From an uncultured Flavobacteriales bacterium (GTDB taxonomy: Bacteria > Bacteroidota > Bacteroidia > Flavobacteriales_D > Crocinitomicaceae): a stretch of DNA of 16,123 nucleotides. Made by a program: the position numbers and the translations under genes. The notes below the pieces were generated by a model. The model saw only the letters and a program-made list of their open reading frames with translations. It did no database searches and was not told the DNA's origin. The stretch lies in NCBI GenBank assembly GCA_903879765.1, contig CAIRMS010000190.1:1-16123 (forward strand). The letters run 5' to 3'. This document shows, in pieces, positions 1 to 6,848 of this stretch (position 1 is the stretch's first letter; each line of letters starts with the position of its first letter).

Positions 1-296
1 CCGGAATTGAATGCTGAAGAAAGATTTAATCCGTGAAAGAAAAATAGTTGATTTATCGCTACGCCAAAGAGTCCACATAAGGCGATTAATGGAAAATCTT
101 TGCGTTCAATTTTTGATCTTTTCGTTAAGCTGAGCAGAAGCCAAAATAGAGCTGTAGCACCTACAACACGAAAGAGAATGAAAACCGTGGGAGTAAGGTA
201 ATTGGGCATGACACCTTTAGCTAGAACGTGACTTGCACCGTAAAGAACGTTCACCAACAATAGTGCAATGTGTGCTTGTAGCGATTTTTGATTCAT
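1..296 (-). CDS. EamA/DMT-family transporter, N-terminal part (runs off left edge)
   Basis: I translated this stretch directly; about 98 codons are present and the rest lies beyond base 1. It starts MNQKSLQAHIALLLVNVLYG and has at least three hydrophobic segments (about residues 8-26, 34-57 and 68-87). The early pattern NVLYGASHVLAKG followed by FILFRVVGA and LCGLFGVAINQLFFFHGL is typical of the EamA (drug/metabolite transporter) superfamily, inner-membrane exporters of about 280-300 residues with ten helices. The substrate cannot be inferred. The ATG (296-294) overlaps the TGA stop of the SUFU-domain gene as ATGA, so the two are probably translationally coupled. Family assignment is fairly sure; a direct link to polysaccharide export is not supported. 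Confidence 0.85.
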   Translation of the reverse strand, partial: MNQKSLQAHIALLLVNVLYGASHVLAKGVMPNYLTPTVFILFRVVGATALFWLLLSLTKRSKIERKDFPLIALCGLFGVAINQLFFFHGLNLSSAFNS

Positions 297-907
297 TTGG
301 CAAAGAAATTCCAACGAGTTTTTAGTGCCGTTGATCGAAAATTATCCAATTTTTCCGTAATGTTTTGCAGTGCGAATTTCGAGAAAAGTTTCGCGGTTCC
401 TTTTCCTTGTTTGTAGTCCATTTCATCGGCAAAGATTGGAATCAAGGCTAAAAACCCGATGGATTTATCTTTCAATTGAATAGGAGCTAATTCCACTGTT
501 AATTCAATGGGTTCGGACAAAATAAAGTGATTCTGTTTCATGTTTGGAGAAATCGGATTCATTTCCTTTCCTGTTTGTAGCGTGTGTCCGTGTCCAAGCC
601 AGGTGTCATGAGAAATGATGTAGTTTTTTAGTTTACTTAACCAATCAAAGACCCAATTCATGTTGGAATCTTGTTCGTCGCTTAAGTCCCAGTAACTCGG
701 TATCAAGAAATACAGTTCTTTCCATTCCTCTCCTGTGTGTTTTTCATGAACATTCATGCGGTGGTCAGACAATCCCGTCGTCATTAAAATTCTAAGTTCT
801 TTCGGTCCGGGTATGTGAATCAAGAAAAAAGCATCATTATTTCGTTCCATTATTTGAACCTGATTCGATCCGAAGCGCTGTGATAATGAATTATGGAGTT
901 CTTGCAT
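293..907 (-). CDS. Suppressor-of-fused (SUFU) domain protein
   Basis: A 204-residue protein with the features of the bacterial SUFU domain family (named after the eukaryotic Hedgehog regulator): LMTTGLSD at 41-48, ELYFLIPSYWDL at 64-75, DTWLGHGHT at 101-109, and FLALIPIFADEMDYK at 152-166 before GKGTAKLFSKF. The domain fills nearly the whole chain. There is no signal peptide or membrane segment, so it should be cytoplasmic. The role of bacterial SUFU proteins is not settled; some are found with contact-dependent toxin and immunity genes, but no toxin gene is visible here. A TATATTTG -7 box lies only four bases upstream of the ATG, suggesting its own promoter and a very short leader. Its stop overlaps the start of the EamA transporter gene. 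Confidence 0.85.
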   Translation of the reverse strand: MQELHNSLSQRFGSNQVQIMERNNDAFFLIHIPGPKELRILMTTGLSDHRMNVHEKHTGEEWKELYFLIPSYWDLSDEQDSNMNWVFDWLSKLKNYIISHDTWLGHGHTLQTGKEMNPISPNMKQNHFILSEPIELTVELAPIQLKDKSIGFLALIPIFADEMDYKQGKGTAKLFSKFALQNITEKLDNFRSTALKTRWNFFAK

Positions 908-911
908 TTGA

Positions 912-919
912 CAAATATA
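912..919 (-). promoter_or_regulatory. Candidate Bacteroidota -7 promoter box for the SUFU gene
   Basis: On the minus strand the sequence is TATATTTG, matching the Bacteroidota sigma-A -7 consensus TAnnTTTG. No clear -33 TTTG is seen at the usual spacing. The box ends only four bases before the ATG at 907, so transcription would begin almost at the start codon (a near-leaderless mRNA), or translation begins further downstream. Confidence 0.45.
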
Positions 920-1108
920 CTTTTGAATGTGCTAATTTGCTAATTTGCTAATGTGCCAATGGACCAATGTGCCAATGGACTAATTTGCTAAGTGCTCAAT
1001 TTGCTAATGGATTCCCGCTGCGGCTTCCAGAAACAAGCACATTAAATCACTAACCCATTAGCACATTGATTCACTCGCACATTAGCACATTAAATCACTC
1101 GCACATTA
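920..1108. repeat. Low-complexity repeat block with TGCTAAT and ATTAGCA units in opposite orientation
   Basis: The left half (about 927-1010) is made of TGCTAAT, AATTTGC and GTGCCAATGG units. The right half (about 1036-1108) is made of GCACATTA and ATTAGCACATT units, which are the reverse complement. TGCTAATGG at 1002-1010 is complementary to CCATTAGCA at 1055-1063. Between the halves is a GC-richer core with CCGC-T-GCGG at 1015-1023. The block could therefore fold into a long, imperfect hairpin. The right end reaches into the stop codon (1106-1108) of the SixA-like gene. It may act as a transcript end, but there is no T-run to call a terminator. Confidence 0.7.
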
Positions 1109-1576
1109 AACAACTCGAAACGTTTCAATGATACTACCCGTTCCAGCGGAAATGTAACCAGAATGCTCAAAAGGAAAAGAAAGTTGGATGTATCCACAGG
1201 TTTTTAAGTGAATGTCGGTGTTATTCAAGTAAGAAACAAGATCAGAAAGTCCTTCGTTATGTCCAATGACTAAAAGCGTTTGTTTTTCGTTTTTTTGAGT
1301 GATAAATTGAAGTAATTCAGACCAAGAAGCCAGGTACAGATCTTCATGAAAAGATATGCTTGCTTTGGGAAAAAGATCAGTAATTTCATTGAGGGTTTGA
1401 CGCGTTCTCATCGCGGAGGAGCAATAAATGTGTTCGATGTGAAGTAATTTCAAACTTACATATTCACGAAATTCTTTTAATTGTTCATATCCACGAGGAA
1501 GCAATTCACGATCGTAGTCGCGACCGCTCGGACTAAGTTGATTTGTTTTTGCGTGACGTAGGAAATGAATCGTCAC
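1106..1576 (-). CDS. SixA-like histidine phosphatase family protein
   Basis: 156 residues, the size of SixA-type phosphohistidine phosphatases. The phospho-acceptor motif LRHAKT (His8) is at the N-terminus. It is followed by DYDRELLPRG, the SixA form of DFDRPLNERG, then SSAMRTRQT at 53-61 with the phosphate-binding arginine, and GHNEGL at 105-110 with the second catalytic His106. It should be a cytoplasmic phosphatase; the physiological substrate is unknown. The start codon is GTG, forced by how close the RHAK motif is to the end of the frame. It overlaps the TGA of the PHP phosphatase gene upstream as GTGA, so the two phosphatase genes are probably co-translated. Confidence 0.88.
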   Translation of the reverse strand: MTIHFLRHAKTNQLSPSGRDYDRELLPRGYEQLKEFREYVSLKLLHIEHIYCSSAMRTRQTLNEITDLFPKASISFHEDLYLASWSELLQFITQKNEKQTLLVIGHNEGLSDLVSYLNNTDIHLKTCGYIQLSFPFEHSGYISAGTGSIIETFRVV

Positions 1577-2313
1577 AATAAGTTGTTTTTTAGGGTCAAT
1601 CCTTCGATATAATTGAAAATGGGGGCGCTTAAATTACTTTCCAGCATGGTTAAGTGCTCAATACGGTGACAATCCGTTCCAAGAAAATCGACTTGTTTGT
1701 TTTTAATCAATTGTTCTGCCATTTTTTTCACACCTGGTCCATAATGTCCTGTTAAGGAATTTAAATTGACCTGAATTTGAATATTTCGTTCACGTAATTC
1801 ATCTACTTTTTTGAAATCCCAAAAATAATATGGATAGCGTTCGTAATGAGCGATGACGGGAACATAACCCGCAACTTGTAAATTAAAGAGTGCTTGTGCT
1901 TCGTACTGTGATGGACTCAAGAATCCAAATTCCATAAGTACATAGTTATTGCCAAAACTTAAAATTTCGTTGCGTTCTATTATTGGAAGGAAGGATTCGT
2001 CACAGTAATATTCGGCGGCAGCGTCAATCTCAATTTTCATCCCTAATCGTTCGATTTCCGCACGGACATCCGCTAGTCCACCAAGTATTGTTTCTGGTGT
2101 ATTTGGATGAACATCGTTTAATATATGCGGTGTTGTTACTACTTTTCGATAGCCCAATTGTTCAAATTTCGCTAACATCGCAATGGTATGATCCATAGAG
2201 GGAGAACCGTCGTCAATACCAGGAATTAAATGGCTATGCATGTCAACTTCAAATTGACTTAAATCAAATGTGGTTTTAGATTTTGAACTGAAAATACTCT
2301 TTAAAAAGCTCAT
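1573..2313 (-). CDS. CpsB/YwqE-like PHP-domain protein-tyrosine phosphatase
   Basis: A PHP-superfamily metallophosphatase of 246 residues, similar in size to CpsB/YwqE, which dephosphorylate the tyrosine kinase (Wzc or CpsD) that controls polysaccharide chain length. Metal-binding motifs are in the expected order: HSH at 26-28, DD at 34-35, TTPH at 60-63, Glu101 (AAEYY), Glu128 (LMEF), His156 (IAHYERY) and DCH at 214-216. Usual family members have HPER where this one has HYER. I chose ATG 2313; the in-frame ATG at 2325 falls inside the TTAGCACATTA repeat and would add only MLII. No kinase gene is in the window. It follows rmlB by 37 bases and overlaps the SixA-like gene. Confidence 0.88.
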   Translation of the reverse strand: MSFLKSIFSSKSKTTFDLSQFEVDMHSHLIPGIDDGSPSMDHTIAMLAKFEQLGYRKVVTTPHILNDVHPNTPETILGGLADVRAEIERLGMKIEIDAAAEYYCDESFLPIIERNEILSFGNNYVLMEFGFLSPSQYEAQALFNLQVAGYVPVIAHYERYPYYFWDFKKVDELRERNIQIQVNLNSLTGHYGPGVKKMAEQLIKNKQVDFLGTDCHRIEHLTMLESNLSAPIFNYIEGLTLKNNLL

Positions 2314-2316
2314 AAT

Positions 2317-2354
2317 AATTAGCACATTAGCACATTAGAAAATTAGCACATTAA
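2317..2354. repeat. TTAGCACATTA repeat cluster between rmlB and the PHP phosphatase gene
   Basis: Three copies of TTAGCACATTA-type units, two of them sharing an end, fill almost the entire gap. The edge nearest rmlB includes that gene's stop codon (TTA at 2351-2353, read as TAA on the minus strand). The other edge reaches almost to the ATG of the next gene. The same motif is present at 920-1108 and 4748-4829. Confidence 0.8.
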
Positions 2355-3403
2355 CGCTTATTATACATCATCTCATAGTAATCCTGATACGTACCACTCG
2401 TCACTTTTTCCACCCAATCCTGATTTTCAAGGTACCAATCAACTGTTTTGGAAAGCCCTTCTTCAAAGGTAATGGATGGAGTCCAGCCGAGTTCTTCTTC
2501 AAGTTTCGAAGCATCGATGGCATAGCGCTTATCATGACCTGCACGATCCGTTACGTAGGTAATCAATCCTTCAGATTCTCCTTTGCTTCTTCCTAATTTT
2601 TCATCCATTAGCTGACATAAAAAACGCACCAATTCGATGTTTGTCCATTCGTTAAGCCCACCAACATTGTATGATTCACCGATTCTTCCTGTATGGAAAA
2701 TGGTGTCAATTGCGCTCGCATGGTCTTCCACCCACAACCAATCACGGATGTTATCCCCTAAGCCATAAACAGGAAGTGGTTTTTTATGCTGAATGTTATG
2801 AATCATTAAAGGAATCAACTTTTCTGGAAAGTGATGACTTCCGTAATTATTGGAACAATTCGACATTTTGATAGGTAGTCCATACGTGTGGTAAAATGCC
2901 ATCACAAAATGATCCGAAGATGCTTTCGATGCTGAATATGGACTTCTTGGATCGTAAGGTGTGTGTTCCGTGAAAAGGCCTTCATCACCTAAACTTCCAT
3001 AGACTTCATCCGTGGATACATGGTGAAAGACATTTCCTGTATGATCTTTCCAAGCGTCTTTTGCTGCTTGAAGTAGATTGACTGTCCCTACAACGTTCGT
3101 CATGACGAAGTCCATAGGTCCTTCAATCGAACGATCAACATGAGATTCCGCTGCAAGGTGAATGACATCTGTTACATCATATTTCTGAAAAATGGCACGA
3201 ATCGCATCTGCATCTACAATATCCGCACGTTCGAAACGATAATTGGGATGATTTGCTACATCTTTAAGGTTTTCTAAATTCCCAGCATAGGTCAATTTAT
3301 CCACGTTCACGATCAGGTAATTCGGGTAATTTGTCAAAAAACGTCGAACAACGTGTGAACCAATGAATCCTGCACCGCCGGTGATGATGATCGTTTTTTT
3401 CAT
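2351..3403 (-). CDS. rfbB: dTDP-glucose 4,6-dehydratase RmlB
   Basis: An extended short-chain dehydrogenase/reductase that converts dTDP-glucose to dTDP-4-keto-6-deoxy-D-glucose in the cytoplasm. This is the second step to dTDP-L-rhamnose and to many amino-deoxy sugars. The NAD-binding GGAGFIG is at 9-15. TDEVYG at 131-136 carries the Asp132-Glu133 pair that does the dehydration, and Y156-SAS-K160 is the catalytic pair. CSNNYG and FPEKLIPLMI are RmlB hallmarks. I start at ATG 3403 (350 residues, normal length), because the longer frame from 3427 runs into the preceding gene. It lies 11 bases after the TviB-like gene. No rmlA, rmlC or rmlD is in the window, so the final sugar cannot be named. 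Confidence 0.95.
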   Translation of the reverse strand: MKKTIIITGGAGFIGSHVVRRFLTNYPNYLIVNVDKLTYAGNLENLKDVANHPNYRFERADIVDADAIRAIFQKYDVTDVIHLAAESHVDRSIEGPMDFVMTNVVGTVNLLQAAKDAWKDHTGNVFHHVSTDEVYGSLGDEGLFTEHTPYDPRSPYSASKASSDHFVMAFYHTYGLPIKMSNCSNNYGSHHFPEKLIPLMIHNIQHKKPLPVYGLGDNIRDWLWVEDHASAIDTIFHTGRIGESYNVGGLNEWTNIELVRFLCQLMDEKLGRSKGESEGLITYVTDRAGHDKRYAIDASKLEEELGWTPSITFEEGLSKTVDWYLENQDWVEKVTSGTYQDYYEMMYNKR

Positions 3404-3414
3404 TTGAATAATTT

Positions 3415-4719
3415 TTACAGGGACCAATACGTTAATTCATTTATTTTTCCGCGGTAAATTCCTTTGACATCAACAAATACACCCTTTCCATCTTTCATTA
3501 ATCCTTTGAAATAGACCTCATCGAATTGACAATATTCACGGTGATTCACGGCTAAAATAATTGCGTCGTAATCTTTTCGTACGTCCGTAACTAAGCCAAC
3601 GCCATATTCATGCTCCATTTCAGAAGAATCTGCGTGTGGATCGATGATGTCAACGTTAATTTGGAAAGATTTCAATTCATTTACTACATCAATTACTTTG
3701 GAATTACGGATGTCACTGACATTTTCTTTAAATGTGGCACCCATCACCAAAACGTGTGATTCTTGAATCATTTTCCCTTGGGCGATGATCTTTTTAGCTG
3801 TTTGTTTACCGATGTAAAAGCCCATAGAATCATTCACATATCTTCCGGAATTAATGACTTTGGAATGGTAACCGAGTTGCATGGCTTTATGCACCAAATA
3901 ATATGGATCGACACCAATACAATGTCCTCCAACTAAACCGGGGTAAAATTTCAAGAAATTCCATTTTGTTCCAGCTGCTTCAAGTACATCAAAAGTGTTG
4001 ATACCCATTTTATTAAAGATGATTGAAAGTTCGTTCACCAAAGATATGTTCACATCACGTTGTGTATTTTCGACAATTTTCGCTGCTTCAGCTACTTTGA
4101 TACTCGTCGCACGATGTACACCAGCTGCAACGACTAATTCATAAGTTTTCGCAATTTGATCCAAAGATTCCTCGTCGCAACCAGAAACGATTTTAATCAC
4201 ATTTTGCAAGGTATGTTCCTTGTCTCCTGGATTGATGCGTTCGGGTGAATAACCAACTTTGAAATCCTCCGGGAACTTTAGACCAGATTCTGCTTCTAAA
4301 ATTGGAATACAGTCCTCTTCCGTACAACCAGGATAAACAGTAGATTCAAATACTACGTAATCTCCTTTTTTTAATACTTTCCCCACTGTACGACTTGCTC
4401 CTTGCAATGGTTTTAAGTCTGGAAGGTTCGTTTCATCAATAGGTGTTGGAACAGCGACAATGAAGAAATTTACATCGGCTAATTCGTTGATATCTGCCGT
4501 AAACATAATGTCACGATTCTCAAAATCCGAAGCTTCCAATTCACGACTTGGATCTTCTCCACGACGCATCATATCTACACGAGATTGATTGATGTCAAAT
4601 CCAACCACTTTCACACGTTTAGCAAATTCCAACGCAATCGGCAATCCAACATAACCCAATCCGACCAATGCGAGTTTAGCTTCTTTCTTTATTAAATTCT
4701 CGTAAATCATGTATTTCAT
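3415..4719 (-). CDS. tviB: UDP-N-acetylhexosamine 6-dehydrogenase (TviB/WbpO type)
   Basis: 434 residues of the UDP-glucose/GDP-mannose dehydrogenase superfamily, which oxidises the C6 hydroxyl of a nucleotide sugar to a carboxylate with two NAD+. Seen: N-terminal GLGYVG at 20-25, ESTVYPGCTE at 125-134, GYSPERINPGDK at 156-167, ENTQRD at 217-222, and catalytic Cys267 in GGHCIGVDPYYL. These segments match TviB (UDP-GlcNAc 6-dehydrogenase of Vi antigen) and WbpO (UDP-GalNAc) better than Ugd. The neighbouring WbpB, WbpD and WbpE homologues suggest that it supplies UDP-GlcNAcA for the diacetamido-uronic acid route, the role of WbpA in Pseudomonas. UDP-GalNAc as substrate is the alternative. It is the second member of this superfamily in the window, next to Ugd. 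Confidence 0.9.
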   Translation of the reverse strand: MKYMIYENLIKKEAKLALVGLGYVGLPIALEFAKRVKVVGFDINQSRVDMMRRGEDPSRELEASDFENRDIMFTADINELADVNFFIVAVPTPIDETNLPDLKPLQGASRTVGKVLKKGDYVVFESTVYPGCTEEDCIPILEAESGLKFPEDFKVGYSPERINPGDKEHTLQNVIKIVSGCDEESLDQIAKTYELVVAAGVHRATSIKVAEAAKIVENTQRDVNISLVNELSIIFNKMGINTFDVLEAAGTKWNFLKFYPGLVGGHCIGVDPYYLVHKAMQLGYHSKVINSGRYVNDSMGFYIGKQTAKKIIAQGKMIQESHVLVMGATFKENVSDIRNSKVIDVVNELKSFQINVDIIDPHADSSEMEHEYGVGLVTDVRKDYDAIILAVNHREYCQFDEVYFKGLMKDGKGVFVDVKGIYRGKINELTYWSL

Positions 4720-4747
4720 CTTTTGTATTCAATCCGCCTCAACGGAA

Positions 4748-4829
4748 ACACATTAATCAATTAGCACATTATGCAATTAGCACATTAGCACATTAGGTAA
4801 TTAGCACATTAACCCATTAACCCATTAAC
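4748..4829. repeat. TTAGCACATTA/CCCATTAA repeat cluster overlapping the end of the WbpB-like gene
   Basis: Four TTAGCACATT units, then two or three CCCATTAA units, lie between the TviB-like gene and the WbpB-like gene. The CCCATTAA part extends into the 3' end of the WbpB-like gene: its stop codon (4809-4811) and its last five residues, NGLMG, are encoded by this repeat. Upstream of 4748, bases 4720-4747 show no recognisable element. Confidence 0.8.
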
Positions 4830-5837
4830 ATCCCTCACCTTATAAATTCTCTCAATAATTTCAACCACCTTCATTCCTTCTAATGCATTAGTCGTTGGTG
4901 ACGTTCGTCCTTTTAAGGAATCGATAACATTCGTAATGACGTAATTATGGTTGGCTGCAGATCCTTTGTACGGACCATAGTCGTTACCTGGATTCGTTGG
5001 CGCTAACTCTGGCATTTCATAATTCGTAATGTTACAAACCTCAACTTCGTTCATATATTGGCCGCCAATTTTTACCGAACCATTTTTTCCAATGATTGTC
5101 ATGGATGATTCTAAATTTTGATTGGCAACCGATGTAGAGTAATTCAATGAACCCATCCCACCATTTACAAAGTCAAAACTCACGAAACCAGAATCTTCAA
5201 AGTCAGTGTAATCTTTATGATTGAAATCAGCGAATTTCCCTTGGATATTATCAATATCGCCAAACAACCAGTACATGATATCGATAAAGTGACTGAACTG
5301 TGTGAACAAAGTTCCACCATCTAAATCCTCCGTTCCTTTCCATCCACCGGCTTTGTAGTAGCGTTCATCTCGGTTCCAATAACAGTTTAATTGAACCATG
5401 TAAATATCTCCTAGAATATTTCTGTCGACAAGGTCTTTTATCCATACGGATGGTGGTGAATAGCGATTCTGCATGACGCAAAACACTTGCTTAGAAACTT
5501 GTAACGATTTGTATATGATACGCTCGCAACTTTCTTTGGACAAACCCATTGGTTTTTCACAAACCACATGTTTTTTATGTTCCAAAGCTAATAACGCTTG
5601 ATCCGCATGTAAGCCGTTGGGCGTGCAAACATTGACTACGTCAAATGCTAATCCGCTCGCAAACAATTCTTCCATCGTTGAATAGAAAGGAACATCGAAA
5701 TCTTGTGCTTGACATTCATCTTTACCGCGCACATCAACCATTGCAACTAATTCCCCTTCGGCATCACGTCGAATCATTTCCGCATGACGTTTTCCAATGT
5801 GTCCGGCGCCGATAACGGCAAATTTAATTTTTGACAT
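4809..5837 (-). CDS. wbpB: Gfo/Idh/MocA oxidoreductase, WlbA/WbpB-like UDP-GlcNAcA 3-dehydrogenase
   Basis: 342 residues. The N-terminal Rossmann fold has GAGHIGKRH at 10-18 and the family signature CEKP with Lys95. The C-terminal half has DLDGGTLFTQFSHFID with Asp173 and His183, the catalytic region of Gfo/Idh/MocA enzymes. QNRYSPP followed by YMVQLNCYWNRDERYY matches the WlbA/WbpB subgroup, which oxidises C3 of UDP-N-acetylglucosaminuronate with NAD+ to give the 3-keto sugar for WbpE. Genes for the other steps (TviB-like, WbpD, WbpE) are nearby. The last residues NGLMG come from an invading CCCATTAA repeat, so the natural end was probably near RDV. The 3-keto step is inferred from family and context. 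Confidence 0.87.
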   Translation of the reverse strand: MSKIKFAVIGAGHIGKRHAEMIRRDAEGELVAMVDVRGKDECQAQDFDVPFYSTMEELFASGLAFDVVNVCTPNGLHADQALLALEHKKHVVCEKPMGLSKESCERIIYKSLQVSKQVFCVMQNRYSPPSVWIKDLVDRNILGDIYMVQLNCYWNRDERYYKAGGWKGTEDLDGGTLFTQFSHFIDIMYWLFGDIDNIQGKFADFNHKDYTDFEDSGFVSFDFVNGGMGSLNYSTSVANQNLESSMTIIGKNGSVKIGGQYMNEVEVCNITNYEMPELAPTNPGNDYGPYKGSAANHNYVITNVIDSLKGRTSPTTNALEGMKVVEIIERIYKVRDVNGLMG

Positions 5838-5855
5838 ATTTAATTTTTAATGTGG

Positions 5856-5872
5856 GAAAACCTTTGGTTTTC
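5856..5872. repeat. Small inverted repeat (hairpin) upstream of the WbpB-like gene
   Basis: GAAAACC at 5856-5862 and GGTTTTC at 5866-5872 form a 7-bp stem with a TTT loop. It lies 19 bases upstream of the WbpB-like start codon. No role is evident; it would be in the leader or intergenic part of the minus-strand transcript. Confidence 0.5.
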
Positions 5873-5891
5873 TATTATTCATCTGCAACGC

Positions 5892-5913
5892 GCCAAAAGG
5901 CATGCCTTTTGGC
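5892..5913. repeat. 22-nt perfect palindrome with GGCATGCC core
   Basis: GCCAAAAGGCA at 5892-5902 is exactly complementary to 5903-5913, centred between A5902 and T5903. A second, bulged hairpin lies at 5930-5950 (CGTTAGGG with CCCTGAACG, loop CATT). Together they bound the promoter-proximal side of wbpB and the distal side of the 60-bp tandem array. There is no T-run, so this is not a standard terminator. Confidence 0.8.
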
Positions 5914-5948
5914 TTCGTTAACAATTGAACGTTAGGGCATTCCCTGAA

Positions 5949-6298
5949 CGATTCAATTTATCATTCATTATCTCTTTGCACGATCGGGGCATGCGCTAAA
6001 CGATTTAATTTATCAATTCATCATTCATTATCTCTTTGCACGATCAGGGCATGCCCTAAACGATTCAATTTATTAATTTATCATTCATTATCTCTTTGCA
6101 CGATCAGGGCATGCGCTAAACGATTCAATTTATTAATTTATCATTCATTATCTCTTTGCACGATCAGGGCATGCGCTAAACGATTTAATTTATTAATTTA
6201 TCATTCATTATCTCTTTGCACAATCAGGGCATGCGCTAAACGATTTAATTTATTAATTTATCATTCATTATCTCTTTGCACAATAAGGGCATGCCCTG
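5949..6298. repeat. Tandem array of six 60-bp units, the last inside the wbpD 3' end
   Basis: Copies begin at 5949 (52 bp, lacking 8 bp), 6001, 6061, 6121, 6181 and 6241. Within each copy, TCATTCATTATCTCTTTGCA is invariant, followed by CRATcagGGCATGc and then an AT-rich part. The sixth copy overlaps the 3' end of wbpD from its stop codon (6261-6263) to about 6298. Copy 5 shares the CAAT variant with the gene-overlapping copy, whereas copies 1-4 have CGAT. The units are directly adjacent with no unique spacers, so this is a minisatellite and not a CRISPR. With the two hairpins above it fills the 423-base gap. Confidence 0.95.
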
Positions 6299-6848
6299 AT
6301 TCTGTCAAACGATACTTTTGACCACTTTCTGGGCACTCTGCTAAATTGTTCTCATCAAAATTTAACCGGTGACCATATTCGGACATCCATCCAATTTGAC
6401 GTGCTGGATTCCCCACAACAAGCGCATAATCTGGCACATGTTTGGTAACCACAGCACCTGCACCAATGAACGCGTAACGACCAATGTCGTGACCGCAAAC
6501 GATTGTCGCATTGGCACCAATACTAGCTCCTTTTTTGACAATTGTTTGCAAATAACTATCGCGGCGAATGACTGCACTGCGTGGATTCATCACATTCGTA
6601 AAAACCATAGATGGCCCTAAGAATACATCATCCTCGCAAATGACACCAGTATAGATGGAAACGTTGTTTTGTATTTTGACGTTGTTACCAAGAATAACTT
6701 CCTGTGAAACGACAACATTTTGTCCAATATTACATGAATTCCCGATGATACAATTGGGCATGATATGAGAAAAATGCCAGATTTTGGTTCCATCACCAAT
6801 CTGACATCCTTCATCTATGACTGCTGTTTCGTGAGCGAAATATTTCAT
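6261..6848 (-). CDS. wbpD: WbpD/WlbB-type N-acetyltransferase (left-handed beta-helix)
   Basis: 195 residues with hexapeptide repeats from about 10 to 150 (IGDGTKIWHFSHI, CNIGQNVVVSQEV, VKIQNNVSIYTGV, ASIGANATIVCGHDIG, AFIGAGAVVTKHVPDYALVVGNPARQIGWMSEYG). This set matches WbpD/WlbB, cytoplasmic acetyl-CoA-dependent enzymes that N-acetylate the 3-amino group made by WbpE, giving UDP-2,3-diacetamido-2,3-dideoxyglucuronate. It starts directly after the TAA of uxs with no gap, so it is co-transcribed with it. The C-terminal HALIVQRDNE and stop codon also occur, in the same order, in each 60-bp repeat unit downstream. The tail after CPESGQKYRLTESG therefore may be repeat-derived. Confidence 0.92.
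   Translation of the reverse strand: MKYFAHETAVIDEGCQIGDGTKIWHFSHIMPNCIIGNSCNIGQNVVVSQEVILGNNVKIQNNVSIYTGVICEDDVFLGPSMVFTNVMNPRSAVIRRDSYLQTIVKKGASIGANATIVCGHDIGRYAFIGAGAVVTKHVPDYALVVGNPARQIGWMSEYGHRLNFDENNLAECPESGQKYRLTESGHALIVQRDNE

Noticed and set aside
3404..3427. Longer N-terminus of RmlB (start at 3427)
   Set aside because: The extra eight residues overlap the end of the preceding gene and are not part of RmlB, which begins just before the GGAGFIG motif.
5949..6300. CRISPR array
   Set aside because: The 60-bp units are directly adjacent with no unique spacers, and one unit overlaps a gene end; there are no cas genes.
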